This document shows, piece after piece, positions 55,637 through 64,000 of a stretch of 64,000 nucleotides of DNA. Under the pieces are notes generated by a model, which saw only the letters and a list, made by a program, of their open reading frames with translations, was not told where the DNA came from and ran no database searches. The stretch comes from Marinilabiliaceae bacterium ANBcel2 (GTDB lineage: Bacteria; Bacteroidota; Bacteroidia; Bacteroidales; Marinilabiliaceae). How positions within the stretch are numbered: position 1 is the first letter of the stretch; the number at the start of each line of letters is the position of its first letter. The DNA is taken from positions 62,001-126,000 of the forward strand of contig JARULA010000003.1 in assembly GCA_029688995.1 (NCBI GenBank), read 5' to 3'. Position numbers and translations under genes: made by a program.

Positions 55637-55652
55637 TTTATTAGTTTAAGAA

Positions 55653-55725
55653 GAAAAAAGGCGGCAAAAAAAATAGTTGTAAACCGTGAGTAAGGATTTG
55701 TCGTATTAGTAAAGCCGCCTTTTTA
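55653..55725 (-). terminator. probable miaA terminator
   Basis: The arms AAAAAAGGCGGC (55655-55665) and GCCGCCTTTTT (55714-55724) form a strong GC stem with T-runs on both strands, separated by a loop of about 48 bases. It lies between miaA and the Nudix gene. Confidence 0.55.
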
Positions 55726-55749
55726 TATTATACAAAAATAACCTTAAAA

Positions 55750-56661
55750 TTATAAAATATCAAAAATCTTATCTTTTATATACTCTTCAACTTTATCGTT
55801 TTGTGCCGGGTTAAACCAATTAATCTCTTTATCTTTTCTAAACCAGGTTAACTGTTTTTTTGCATAACGTCTTGAGTTTCTCTGTATTAACTCTACAGCC
55901 CTTTCTAGTGAGTACTCATTATTAAAATAGGGATAAAGTTCTTTATATCCTACAGTATTTAGTGCGTTTAACTCTTTTTTATGCAGTAACCCATACGCCT
56001 CTTTTAATAGTCCTTTCTCCACCATTTTTAATACTCTTTTGTTTATTCTATTATATAGCTCTTCTCTTTCAATGTTTAATCCGATTTTTATTATTTTAAA
56101 AGGTCTTTTTTTTCGTGGTGCCGTTCTTAATTCGGAGTATGGTTTGCCTGTCATTAAACAGATTTCCACAGCATGAATTACTCTTTTGGGATTTTTAAGA
56201 TCAACTATATTGTAGAACTGCGGATCAAGATTTTTTAGCTCTCTGCGAATTGATTCCAGACCCTCTTTTTCATATCTCTCTTTTATCTCTTCTCTAAGCT
56301 CTTTATCAATGGTTGGCAGCTCATCAATTCCATTGCAAAAAGCATCAATATACATCATTGAACCACCGGTCATAAAAATAGTATCACGATGTTTAAACTC
56401 CCTGTTTGTAATTTGAAGGGCATCTTGCTCAAATTGCCACGCGTTGTAATAATCCTCAATTGAATGTGTTGCGGTTAAATAGTGTTTTACTGCTCTTTTA
56501 TCTTCGCATGTGGGAGCTGCTGTTCCTATTGGAATCTCTTTATAAATTTGTCGGGAGTCTGCTGAAATTATAACACTATTGAAGCGTGATGCTATAGCTG
56601 TTGTAAACTCTGTTTTTCCAACTCCGGTTGGACCGGTAATGATAACTACAGTTTTGGTCAT
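55750..56661 (-). CDS. miaA: tRNA dimethylallyltransferase
   Basis: MiaA adds a dimethylallyl group to N6 of A37 in tRNAs that read U-starting codons, such as tRNA-Tyr. The 303 residues carry the P-loop GPTGVGKTEF (residues 10-19), the SADSRQIYKEIPIGTAAPT segment with the catalytic Asp, GGSMMYIDAFCNGIDELP, and the C-terminal NSRRYAKKQLTWFRKD tRNA-binding motif. It lies 10 bp downstream of the PRiA4-like gene, so the two are in one unit. Confidence 0.95.
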   Translation of the reverse strand: MTKTVVIITGPTGVGKTEFTTAIASRFNSVIISADSRQIYKEIPIGTAAPTCEDKRAVKHYLTATHSIEDYYNAWQFEQDALQITNREFKHRDTIFMTGGSMMYIDAFCNGIDELPTIDKELREEIKERYEKEGLESIRRELKNLDPQFYNIVDLKNPKRVIHAVEICLMTGKPYSELRTAPRKKRPFKIIKIGLNIEREELYNRINKRVLKMVEKGLLKEAYGLLHKKELNALNTVGYKELYPYFNNEYSLERAVELIQRNSRRYAKKQLTWFRKDKEINWFNPAQNDKVEEYIKDKIFDIL

Positions 56662-56671
56662 TATCTATATT

Positions 56672-57184
56672 TTAAACGACAGAGTCCGGATCTATCATAT
56701 CATCTGGAAACTCGTTATTATTTATATCCTCATTTTCCAGAAGCTCATCAGATAATATATCACTGTTTTTATCAAAAGTTTCAGCATCAAATCCTTTAGG
56801 GGGTGTTCCTCTTTTTTTTATAGATTTTGCAGTTTTTAATTCACCATTTGCTGTTTTAAACAGCTCTATAAAAAGCACCCTTTCGCAAAACTGGTCAAAT
56901 ATATATAGCATTCGTTGTTTAGGATCGCTTATTATCTCTTCAATTTTCGCACAATCCATAACTAAAGCCGAACCCTCCTCTTCTTCCATATCAATAAGGG
57001 TGATCTCTTGTTCTTTTTGCCACTCTTGATCGGTTGTACAAAAGGATGCCATTTGCGTTTGATCAAAGTTTAACTCCTCTTGTAAAAAATTGTGTAGTTG
57101 TATAAAATAGTTCTTGCTATCTATGCAAAACTCAAAAATGAAATCTTCCGACTCATCACTGATAGCTCTAAAATAATAGATCAT
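56672..57184 (-). CDS. PRiA4_ORF3-like (IS1096 passenger TnpR-type) conserved protein
   Basis: This 170-residue acidic protein matches the general layout of the PRiA4 ORF3-like family often named IS1096 passenger TnpR: an initial beta-hairpin MIYYFRAISDESEDFIFEFCIDSKN, a middle MLYIFDQFCERVLFIELF, and a long Asp/Asn/Glu-rich tail. Despite the family name there is no recombinase active site or transposon end around it. It is a conserved housekeeping neighbour of miaA in this phylum rather than a mobile element. Molecular function is unknown. Confidence 0.7.
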   Translation of the reverse strand: MIYYFRAISDESEDFIFEFCIDSKNYFIQLHNFLQEELNFDQTQMASFCTTDQEWQKEQEITLIDMEEEEGSALVMDCAKIEEIISDPKQRMLYIFDQFCERVLFIELFKTANGELKTAKSIKKRGTPPKGFDAETFDKNSDILSDELLENEDINNNEFPDDMIDPDSVV

Positions 57185-57313
57185 ATATTAAGTTGAAATT
57201 TTTGTTTTATCTTTTTTAGACCATAACGAATAAAGATTTAGTTTGTTTCAATTTTTGATCAGTATAACCAAAAATTATTGTTAATTTACCGGGTTAATAT
57301 TATTGAATAAAAT

Positions 57314-58465
57314 ATGTTTTCACCAAAAGTAGTTATATTCACTTCTCTTTTTATCTTTTTTTGCTCTTTTTTGTCTGCACAAAGTGAGAGCAAAAATGAC
57401 ACCATTATGCCTGCATTTGTCGAGGATGTATTTAAATTTGGAGAAAAAGTATTAGATAAGCTTACATTTCCCGTTGATGATGGAGTTTGGGTAGTTTATC
57501 CTTCAGCAGGTTATGGTAAACGTTCAGGTTTTGAGGCAGGTGTTATGCCGGTTTATAGTTGGCGCGAAAATGGTTTTGAGAATAGAAAGGTTAATACTTT
57601 AGCTTTATTGATGCAGGGATCGGTTAAAGGCGATTTTCGTTTTATGAATGATATTGAATATTTTCATAAGGATAAATGGCGCGTCGATTCCCGGATAGAT
57701 TGGTTTAAAGGGTATGATATTTACCGTAAGCTTAACTCTAATAATAGTGTAGATGATAAAACTCGCTACTCATTAAAACGCAGGGGAGCTTCTGCAGAGT
57801 TTTTAACACGTCTCTCTTTTTCTTCAGGGGTGCATATTGGGGGAGAGTTATATGCTTATCACTATGATCTTGATATTTCTGATATAACCACTAATGTAAA
57901 AGGTTTGTATGGAGGGTTTGTTTCGGGGATTGGACCTGTTTTTATGTATGATAGTCGAAATCATAATCTGGCCCCTTCCTCGGGTTTCTTTTTGCGTGGA
58001 GGGGTTTTGGTTTATGATAATTTATGGTTTAGTGATTTTGATTTTGTAGAGTACTATTTTGATATACGGCAATTTAATTCTGTTCTTGGGAACTCTGTTT
58101 TAGGTTTTCAATATATATATAATTATACATCAAATGATGCACCCTTTTTTAAGCTGCCCGAGCTAGGTGGTAAGGACAGAATGCGAGGAATAGGCTATTC
58201 TCGTTGGATAGTTGATAAACATATTCAAATGGTTAGAGGTGAGCTGCGTTTTCCTGTTTGGTGGCGTTTTGGTGGTGTGTTTTTTACTGAAACCGGTTTT
58301 GCCGGAGATTCCTTTTCTGCTATTTATGATGATTTAATGCTAACCTGTGGACTGGGTCTACGTTTTAGGATACATCCAAGAGAGCCATTAAATATACGTT
58401 TTGATGCAGGTTTTACCTCTGATGGTCAATCGGGCTTTTTTGTTACCCTTCGTGAAGCATTTTAA
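57314..58465 (+). CDS. BamA/TamA-family outer-membrane beta-barrel protein
   Basis: This 383-residue protein has an N-terminal signal peptide (cleavage near residue 23, SAQSES) and a surface-antigen barrel from about residue 50 to the C-terminal Phe. Short alternating strands such as GGFVSGIGPVFMYDSRNHN and GSVKGDFRFMND fit the bacterial surface antigen (Omp85) barrel domain. There is no POTRA domain, so it is a stand-alone barrel and not BamA itself. Its role may be transport or anchoring in the outer membrane; no partner gene is adjacent. Confidence 0.75.
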   Translation: MFSPKVVIFTSLFIFFCSFLSAQSESKNDTIMPAFVEDVFKFGEKVLDKLTFPVDDGVWVVYPSAGYGKRSGFEAGVMPVYSWRENGFENRKVNTLALLMQGSVKGDFRFMNDIEYFHKDKWRVDSRIDWFKGYDIYRKLNSNNSVDDKTRYSLKRRGASAEFLTRLSFSSGVHIGGELYAYHYDLDISDITTNVKGLYGGFVSGIGPVFMYDSRNHNLAPSSGFFLRGGVLVYDNLWFSDFDFVEYYFDIRQFNSVLGNSVLGFQYIYNYTSNDAPFFKLPELGGKDRMRGIGYSRWIVDKHIQMVRGELRFPVWWRFGGVFFTETGFAGDSFSAIYDDLMLTCGLGLRFRIHPREPLNIRFDAGFTSDGQSGFFVTLREAF

Positions 58466-58541
58466 TCCCTTATTAAAATAGGATAATTTTTTGTGAACAA
58501 TTACTTGTTTTGCCTTGTTTATTATGTGTGGTTTTTCAAAT

Positions 58542-58569
58542 CATACATTTTTTGTATGTTTATTTTTTT
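58542..58569 (+). terminator. hairpin with T-tract between barrel gene and Rrf2 gene
   Basis: CATACA-TTTTT-TGTATG is followed by TTTATTTTTTT. It could end the outer-membrane protein transcript, but it lies only 17-44 bp upstream of the Rrf2 start, so it might equally be an operator for that regulator. Confidence 0.4.
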
Positions 58570-58585
58570 ATAAAATGTGTTGTGG

Positions 58586-59011
58586 ATGAAACGTTTTAAT
58601 AAGTTTTCTAAGAAAATCTATTATGGATTAAGGTTTTTATTTGTTTTATGTTTGCGCAAACCTGAGGTTTCATCTGTTGCTTATGTTGCTAAAAGAGAGA
58701 AAGTGCCTGTAAAATATCTTGAAAGTGTAGCAGGCGATTTGAGAAGAGCAGGATTGATTGATGTTAAAAAGGGTGCAGGGGGAGGGTACCTCCCTTTACT
58801 ACCTTTAAAAGCGATCTCTTTAGCTGATGTTGTTGCTGCTCTTGAAGATCAAGGTGAACGCTCTTTTGAGGTGACATCGCCTGAATCAAAAGCAGTTGCA
58901 AATTTTTTATATGATACGGGAGATTTTTTGCATGGTAAGCTAGCAGATATAAAGTTAGATGAACTTACCAACTACTATAAGGATGAGTCTGCTTTAATGT
59001 ATCATATTTAA
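58586..59011 (+). CDS. Rrf2-family transcriptional regulator (CymR-like)
   Basis: This 141-residue winged-helix regulator begins at the ATG giving MKRFNKFSKKIYYGLRFLF. The helix-turn-helix covers about residues 24-56 (SVAYVAKREKVPVKYLESVAGDLRRAGLI) and the wing is VKKGAGGGYLPL. The three Cys that hold the Fe-S cluster of IscR and NsrR are missing, with only one Cys near residue 23, so it resembles the cluster-free CymR/Rrf2 type. It is 94 bp upstream of cysK in the same direction, suggesting control of cysteine synthesis. Confidence 0.85.
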   Translation: MKRFNKFSKKIYYGLRFLFVLCLRKPEVSSVAYVAKREKVPVKYLESVAGDLRRAGLIDVKKGAGGGYLPLLPLKAISLADVVAALEDQGERSFEVTSPESKAVANFLYDTGDFLHGKLADIKLDELTNYYKDESALMYHI

Positions 59012-59105
59012 CAATAACCACGATTATAGGGGTTAGCATTTTTGTAATTAGATCCCTCCTTTTAAAATGAGTAGTAACAGGTAATGAATTAAAAAATTGG
59101 ATATT

Positions 59106-60020
59106 ATGAAAAGAGTGTTTAAAGATGTAACAGAGTTAATAGGTAATACCCCTATGGTAAAAATTAACAGGATGGCAGATACACTAGAGGGTGCTTTATA
59201 TGCTAAAATGGAATCTGCCAATCCTGCAGGTTCGGTTAAAGATCGCCCTGCTTTTGCTATGATAAAAGCTGCAGAAGCCATGGGTGAAGTTGATAAGGAT
59301 ACTGTTATTGTTGAGCCTACAAGTGGTAATATGGGGGTAGGATTAGCTCTTGTTGCAGCTGTAAGAGGGTATAAACTTATTCTTACAATGCCAGAGAGTA
59401 TGAGTATTGAGCGGCGTAAGCTGTTAAAGAAGTTTGGCGCAGAGTTGGTTCTTACGCCTGCTTCGGGCGGAATGAAAGCTTCTATTGAAAAGGCTCTTGA
59501 GATTGCCGATGAGCATAAAAAGTCATTTGTTCCCTATCAATTTAAAAATGTTGCTAATCCTGATATTCATTATAAAACTACTGCTGAAGAGATATGGAAA
59601 GATACAGGAGGAGATATCAGTGCTTTTGTTGCAGGAGTTGGTACAGGAGGTACAATAACAGGAGTAGGTAGATTTTTGAAGGAGAAGAATCCTGATATTA
59701 AAATTTTTGCAGTAGAACCGGTTGATTCGCCTATTCTTTCAGGAGGCAAACCGGGTCCGCATAAAATTCAGGGAATAGGAGCCGGCTTTATTCCTGATAT
59801 ATTGGATCGCTCGGTTATAGATGAGGTTATAAAGGTGAGTAATGAGAACGCCATTGAATATTCATCAAAAGCTGCTCGTGAAGAAGGTCTTTTGGTTGGC
59901 TACTCATCAGGAGCAGCTTTATATGCGGCTTTAGATGTTTCGGGGCGCACTCAATATAAAGGTAAAAATGTAGTTGTTATTTTGCCCGATACAGGGGAGA
60001 GGTATTTAAGTACATTTTAA
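59106..60020 (+). CDS. cysK: cysteine synthase (O-acetylserine sulfhydrylase)
   Basis: A PLP enzyme making cysteine from O-acetylserine and sulfide. Among 304 residues, the PLP Lys is in NPAGSVKDRPAFAMI (Lys41). The substrate loop reads PTSGNMGVGLA, with Met where many CysK have Thr. GTGGTITGVGRFLKE is the PLP phosphate loop, and VGYSSGAAL is close to the end. No second domain (CBS) is attached. It lies directly downstream of the Rrf2 regulator and is followed by a strong bidirectional terminator. The ATG at 59106 is preferred over a TTG three codons upstream. Confidence 0.93.
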   Translation: MKRVFKDVTELIGNTPMVKINRMADTLEGALYAKMESANPAGSVKDRPAFAMIKAAEAMGEVDKDTVIVEPTSGNMGVGLALVAAVRGYKLILTMPESMSIERRKLLKKFGAELVLTPASGGMKASIEKALEIADEHKKSFVPYQFKNVANPDIHYKTTAEEIWKDTGGDISAFVAGVGTGGTITGVGRFLKEKNPDIKIFAVEPVDSPILSGGKPGPHKIQGIGAGFIPDILDRSVIDEVIKVSNENAIEYSSKAAREEGLLVGYSSGAALYAALDVSGRTQYKGKNVVVILPDTGERYLSTF

Positions 60021-60040
60021 TGTTTTATTTAGTTTTCTAA

Positions 60041-60077
60041 AAAAAAGAGCCCTCCATCTTTTGGAGAGCTCTTTTTT
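60041..60077. terminator. bidirectional terminator cysK/dps
   Basis: A hairpin with arms AAAAAAGAGC-CCTCCA and TTGGAGAGCTCTTTTTT, with A- and T-runs on both sides, lies between convergent cysK and dps and can terminate both. Confidence 0.8.
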
Positions 60078-60100
60078 AAATTTATAGTTTGTTTGTTTAT

Positions 60101-60577
60101 TTATTTCATAAATGAGTGTAGCATCCAAACAAGCTTTTCCTGCTCCGAGATGTAATCCGAGGCCAGTGCCATGGTTCCCTCATCTTCAGCCTTTTCGGCT
60201 ATCTCTAAAACTTCTCTCTCTATTTTAATAAGTTCTGCAATATTATCAAGAGTTATAGCCATAGTTGAAGCCGCATCGCACTTATCTTTTGCCGGCTCAA
60301 TTTTACTATTTTCAATGTAGTCACTAAAAGTGTGAAGAGGAGTTTCTCCTATTGTAAGAATCCTTTCGGCAATCTCATCAATTTTAACAACTGCATCATC
60401 ATATAGCTCTTCATATTTTGAGTGCAACACAAAAAATTTATCTCCTTTAATATTCCAGTGAAAACCTCTAAGGTTTTGATAGTAAACTTGAAAAGAGGCT
60501 AGTAAATCGTTTAATTTTGCGGCTACCTCTTTTGACTCTTTCTCTTTTAGTCCTAAAATTTCTGTTATTTTTTTCAT
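60101..60577 (-). CDS. dps: Dps-family ferritin-like DNA protection protein
   Basis: Dps oxidises and stores iron as a 12-mer and protects DNA in oxidative stress. The 158 residues include the ferroxidase-site pattern NLRGFHWNIKGDKFFVLHSKYEELYDD with His, His, Asp and Glu ligands (about residues 39-65). The C-terminal HSFMK is family-typical. It has its own well-formed promoter and a terminator shared with cysK. Confidence 0.93.
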   Translation of the reverse strand: MKKITEILGLKEKESKEVAAKLNDLLASFQVYYQNLRGFHWNIKGDKFFVLHSKYEELYDDAVVKIDEIAERILTIGETPLHTFSDYIENSKIEPAKDKCDAASTMAITLDNIAELIKIEREVLEIAEKAEDEGTMALASDYISEQEKLVWMLHSFMK

Positions 60578-60647
60578 CTGTAACTATATTTTTAATTGTT
60601 ATACATTATATTATTTTGACTACTCTCTATTGAATCAAACTCTATTT

Positions 60648-60679
60648 CAAAAATAGTTTAAAATAGTCGAACAGTCAAA
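60648..60679 (-). promoter_or_regulatory. predicted promoter of dps
   Basis: On the minus strand TTTG (60679-60676), a 20-bp spacer and TATTTTTG (60655-60648) match the full Bacteroidota consensus. The leader would be about 65 nt. Confidence 0.75.
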
Positions 60680-60721
60680 TAGATATTTGTGATCCACTAT
60701 AAGTAGAATTTATAAAACTTT

Positions 60722-62995
60722 TTAATTGCCTTTTTTGTTTTGTTCTTTTATTAAGTTTAATGCTGACCCTGCTTTAAACCATTTTATTTGCTGCTCATTA
60801 TAGGTGTGTAAAACTTTAATTATTTCTGAGGATCCGTTTGAATGTAGCAGCTCAATGCTTAATGGTCTGTCAGGTGCAAGCTCCTTAAGATCTATGATGT
60901 TTATAGTATCATCTTCACCTATTTTATCATAGTCGTTCTCTTTTTCAAATGTTAAAGCAAGCACTCCCTGTTTTTTAAGGTTTGTCTCATGAATTCTTGC
61001 AAAACTTTTTACAAGTACCACTTTAACACCTAGATGGCGTGGTTCCATTGCTGCATGTTCTCTTGAAGAGCCTTCTCCATAGTTGTGATCACCTACTACA
61101 ATGGAGCCAATATCATTAGCTTTGTATTGTCTTTGTACTTTTGGTACTTCATCATACTCACCCGTTAGTTGGTTTTTCACATAGTTACTTTTATCATTAA
61201 AATGATTAATAGCACCAGTTAGCATGTTATCGGATATATTATCCAGATGTCCGCGAAATCTAAGCCATGGTCCGGCCATCGATATATGATCGGTAGTACA
61301 TTTACCTTTAGCTTTAATTAGCAGCTTTAATCCGGTATAATTGCTTCCATCCCATGGTTTAAAAGGTTCTAATAGTTGTAGCCTTTGTGAGTCGGATTTA
61401 ACTATAACTTCAATCTTTCTGCCATCTTTTGCGGGTTCCTGATAACCCGACTCTTTAACATCAAAGCCTTTGGGTGGCATCTGAATACCTTCAGGTTCAC
61501 TAAGTTTAACATCTTCTCCATTCTCATTTTTTAATGTATCTGTTAGTGGATTAAATGTTAAATCTCCTGCTATTGCAAATGCAGTTACAATTTCAGGGGA
61601 AGCAACAAATGCATGAGTATTGGGATTGCCATCATTACGTTTTGCAAAGTTTCTGTTGAACGAGGTTATAATTGAGTTTGGTCTTGTGGGGTCATTGGTG
61701 TGACGTTTCCATTGACCGATACAGGGACCGCAGGCATTGGCCATAACAATACCACCAATTTTATTTAAATCTGAAAGGTAGCCATCTCTTTCAACTGTAT
61801 ATCTTACCTGCTCCGATCCAGGTGTTATGGTATATTCGGCTTTCGCTTTTAACTTTTTTTTAACAGCATCACGGGCTACATATGTTGCTCTTGTTATATC
61901 CTCGTAGGAGGAGTTTGTGCATGATCCTATTAATCCCACTTCAAGTTTAGCCGGCCAGTTATTTTGTTTAACTTCTTTTGCAAATTGTGATATTGGAGTT
62001 GCTTTATCGGGGGTGAACGGACCGTTAACATGGGGTTCCAGCTCCGATAAGTTTATCTCTATTACCTCATCAAAATAGTTTTCAGGATTGGTATATACCT
62101 CCTCATCGCCTGTCAGGTGCTCTTTTATCTCATTTGCCATCTCTGCAATATCGGTACGTTTTGTTCCTTTAAGATATTGAGCCATCTGCTCATCATAACC
62201 AAAAACAGATGTTGTTGCTCCTATTTCGGCTCCCATATTACAAATTGTGCCTTTACCTGTTGCAGATAAACTTTTTGCCCCTTCACCAAAATATTCAACT
62301 ATGCTGCCAGTACCACCTTTAACGGTTAATATTCCGGCCACTTTTAATATTACATCCTTAGCCGAACTCCATCCATTTAATTTCCCTGTAAGTTTTATAC
62401 CTATAAGTTTGGGAAATTTAAGCTCCCATGGCATTCCTGCCATCACATCTACCGCATCAGCTCCTCCTACACCTACAGCCACCATTCCTAATCCGCCTGC
62501 ATTTACTGTATGTGAATCGGTCCCTATCATTAAACCACCGGGAAACGCATAGTTTTCAAGTACAACCTGATGAATAATACCTGCTCCGGGTTTCCAAAAC
62601 CCTATTCCATATTTGTTCGATACTGAAGATAAAAAATCAAAAACCTCACGGTTACGGTCTAAAGAATTTTTTAAATCCTTTTCTCCTCCCTCTTCAGCTA
62701 AAATCAGATGATCGCAATGAACAGTTGAAGGAACAGCAGCCTTGTCTTTGCCGGCTTGCATAAATTGAAGTAAAGCCATTTGTGCTGTTGCATCCTGCAT
62801 TGCTACCCTGTCGGGATTAAAATTAACATAGGATTTGCCTCTCTTGAATGAGTCTTTAGGCAACTCATCGGCAAGATGTGCATAAAGTATCTTTTCTGTT
62901 AAGGTAAGCGGGTGATTCAAAAATTTACGGGCTTTGTTAACTTTTGTCTCAAAGTTTTCGTAAACCCTTTTTATCATTTCAATATCAAAGGCCAT
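60722..62995 (-). CDS. acnA: aconitate hydratase
   Basis: This TCA cycle enzyme converts citrate to isocitrate with a 4Fe-4S cluster. It has 757 residues and the four-domain mitochondrial/AcnA-type order: [10 protein letters not shown] and [24 protein letters not shown] near the N-terminus, [13 protein letters not shown], cluster ligands in SCTNSSYED and [10 protein letters not shown], and the C-terminal swivel domain with [23 protein letters not shown] possible -7 element TATTTTTG (63042-63035) lies upstream without a clear -33 box. No citrate synthase or isocitrate dehydrogenase gene is in the window. Confidence 0.96.
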   Translation of the reverse strand: MAFDIEMIKRVYENFETKVNKARKFLNHPLTLTEKILYAHLADELPKDSFKRGKSYVNFNPDRVAMQDATAQMALLQFMQAGKDKAAVPSTVHCDHLILAEEGGEKDLKNSLDRNREVFDFLSSVSNKYGIGFWKPGAGIIHQVVLENYAFPGGLMIGTDSHTVNAGGLGMVAVGVGGADAVDVMAGMPWELKFPKLIGIKLTGKLNGWSSAKDVILKVAGILTVKGGTGSIVEYFGEGAKSLSATGKGTICNMGAEIGATTSVFGYDEQMAQYLKGTKRTDIAEMANEIKEHLTGDEEVYTNPENYFDEVIEINLSELEPHVNGPFTPDKATPISQFAKEVKQNNWPAKLEVGLIGSCTNSSYEDITRATYVARDAVKKKLKAKAEYTITPGSEQVRYTVERDGYLSDLNKIGGIVMANACGPCIGQWKRHTNDPTRPNSIITSFNRNFAKRNDGNPNTHAFVASPEIVTAFAIAGDLTFNPLTDTLKNENGEDVKLSEPEGIQMPPKGFDVKESGYQEPAKDGRKIEVIVKSDSQRLQLLEPFKPWDGSNYTGLKLLIKAKGKCTTDHISMAGPWLRFRGHLDNISDNMLTGAINHFNDKSNYVKNQLTGEYDEVPKVQRQYKANDIGSIVVGDHNYGEGSSREHAAMEPRHLGVKVVLVKSFARIHETNLKKQGVLALTFEKENDYDKIGEDDTINIIDLKELAPDRPLSIELLHSNGSSEIIKVLHTYNEQQIKWFKAGSALNLIKEQNKKGN

Positions 62996-63144
62996 AGCAT
63001 CTGTTTAATTAAATTCGATTATAAATCTCTATATCAAAAATAGCCAAAATTGTCTATTTTGTTAACATCTAAAATCTTAATATTGTTTAATTATAGACGC
63101 CTCTCTTTTTTTATATATTTATTACAGTTATTTGGGAAATTATT

Positions 63145-63618
63145 ATGATATTAAATTACACATTAGATAAGAGTTTTGGTCCTGCAGGGTCTGTTGTTGG
63201 CTACTTTATTATATTGGTAGGCGTTTCAACAGTTCATTTATCATTTTCGGGTGTTGTTTTAATGTTGATTGGTAGTTTTATGGCTTTTTCTACTACAGGA
63301 AGCGTTATTGATGTGGACAATTTTAAAATAAGGTTTACAAATAATCTTTTTGGGTTTATTAAAATTGGTGGATGGAGGTATGTACATCCTAAAATGATGA
63401 TAGGACTCTCAGATTCTAAAATGACTTATCGTGTATATAGTATGAGCAACAGATCGGTGGATATGGGATATTCTGATTACCGTATATACTTATATAATTC
63501 AGATGGACGACGAGGAAATGCTATTTGTAGATTTAAAAAGCTGAAAGATGCTGAAGATGAGCTTGCCACCCTTAGTGATCTTTTGGGATTGCAAATAAGA
63601 GAAACTAAGATTAGATAA
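63145..63618 (+). CDS. hypothetical small membrane protein
   Basis: This 157-residue protein has one or two hydrophobic helices in the first 50 residues (VVGYFIILVGVSTV and SGVVLMLIGSFMAFS) and then a soluble, beta-rich region with RFTNNLFGFIKIGGWRYVH and MTYRVYSMSNRSVDMGY, finishing in a helix (LKDAEDELATLSDLLGL). This arrangement is like bacterial PH-domain-type membrane proteins, but I do not recognise a family. It stands alone between aconitase and gap. Confidence 0.6.
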   Translation: MILNYTLDKSFGPAGSVVGYFIILVGVSTVHLSFSGVVLMLIGSFMAFSTTGSVIDVDNFKIRFTNNLFGFIKIGGWRYVHPKMMIGLSDSKMTYRVYSMSNRSVDMGYSDYRIYLYNSDGRRGNAICRFKKLKDAEDELATLSDLLGLQIRETKIR

Positions 63619-63652
63619 TTATTAGATAGTTTATTCAAGAAATCTTTCTGAT

Positions 63653-63695
63653 AAAAAAAGTGTTGCCCTTTTAATAGAGAACAACACTTTTTTTA
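63653..63695. terminator. bidirectional terminator
   Basis: AAAAAAAGTGTTG (63653-63665) and CAACACTTTTTTT (63682-63694) form a 13-bp stem between the convergent hypothetical gene and gap, with A/T runs suitable for both strands. Confidence 0.8.
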
Positions 63696-63716
63696 AAAAA
63701 TGTAATGCTTTATAAA

Positions 63717-64000
<284 letters not shown>

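Noticed and set aside
56672-57184. Mobile element because of the IS1096/TnpR family name
   Set aside because: No recombinase motifs, inverted repeats or transposase lie nearby, and the gene sits with miaA as a conserved neighbour.

Overview
The window is AT-rich DNA from a member of the Bacteroidota, most likely an anaerobic or facultative Bacteroidales/Marinilabiliales-type organism. The evidence is a primary sigma factor without region 1.1, a Rho factor with a long disordered insertion, a T9SS-type C-terminal domain, promoters of the Bacteroidota form TTG-N19/20-TAnnTTTG, a tmRNA tag GEENYALAA, DUF4199, and a pyruvate:ferredoxin oxidoreductase next to pyruvate phosphate dikinase. No phage, transposase or CRISPR array is visible.

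Layout. 1-3466: the end of a FucP-type sugar permease, a double-domain class II aldolase and a second FucP-type permease, probably a small sugar uptake and catabolism unit. 3467-4170 (minus): a decaying hipBA toxin-antitoxin module with an intact antitoxin and a hipA gutted by an internal deletion. 4422-6542 (minus): tmRNA with its terminator, ribulose-phosphate epimerase and the primary sigma factor. 6543-10296: a long leader, rho, and a divergent AAA-type ATPase. 10358-17913: pyruvate metabolism (PFOR, a dihydroorotate-dehydrogenase-like flavoprotein, PPDK). 18047-19023: ruvX and peptide deformylase.

19032-47703 is a large surface polysaccharide locus. It holds a FemAB/GNAT-like transferase, a radical SAM protein, a flippase, a nonulosonic (sialic-type) acid set (NeuB, NeuC, NeuA) with an inserted beta-propeller protein and a 2-hydroxyacid dehydrogenase, seven glycosyltransferases or probable ones, a Wzy-type polymerase, a CapK-like adenylate-forming enzyme, a PglC-like initiating sugar transferase, a DegT aminotransferase, a membrane UDP-sugar 4,6-dehydratase, a secreted T9SS beta-helix protein, and convergent wzc/wza export genes. 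Together they could make an activated amino sugar, start chain assembly on the lipid carrier, add a nonulosonic acid, flip, polymerise and export the chain.

47932-64000 is mainly housekeeping: comEC, trkA, an SRP RNA - tRNA-Thr - tRNA-Tyr - tRNA-Thr - tsaC transcription unit, DUF4199 plus a GT2, a methyltransferase, a Nudix hydrolase, miaA, an outer-membrane barrel protein, an Rrf2 regulator next to cysK, dps, aconitase, a small membrane protein and the 3' end of gap.

The points most worth following up are the catalytically erased second domain of the aldolase, the Walker-B Glu-to-Gln AAA protein, the hipA deletion remnant, the coupling of tRNA-Thr genes to the t6A enzyme gene, and the unusual enzymes inside the nonulosonate operon.
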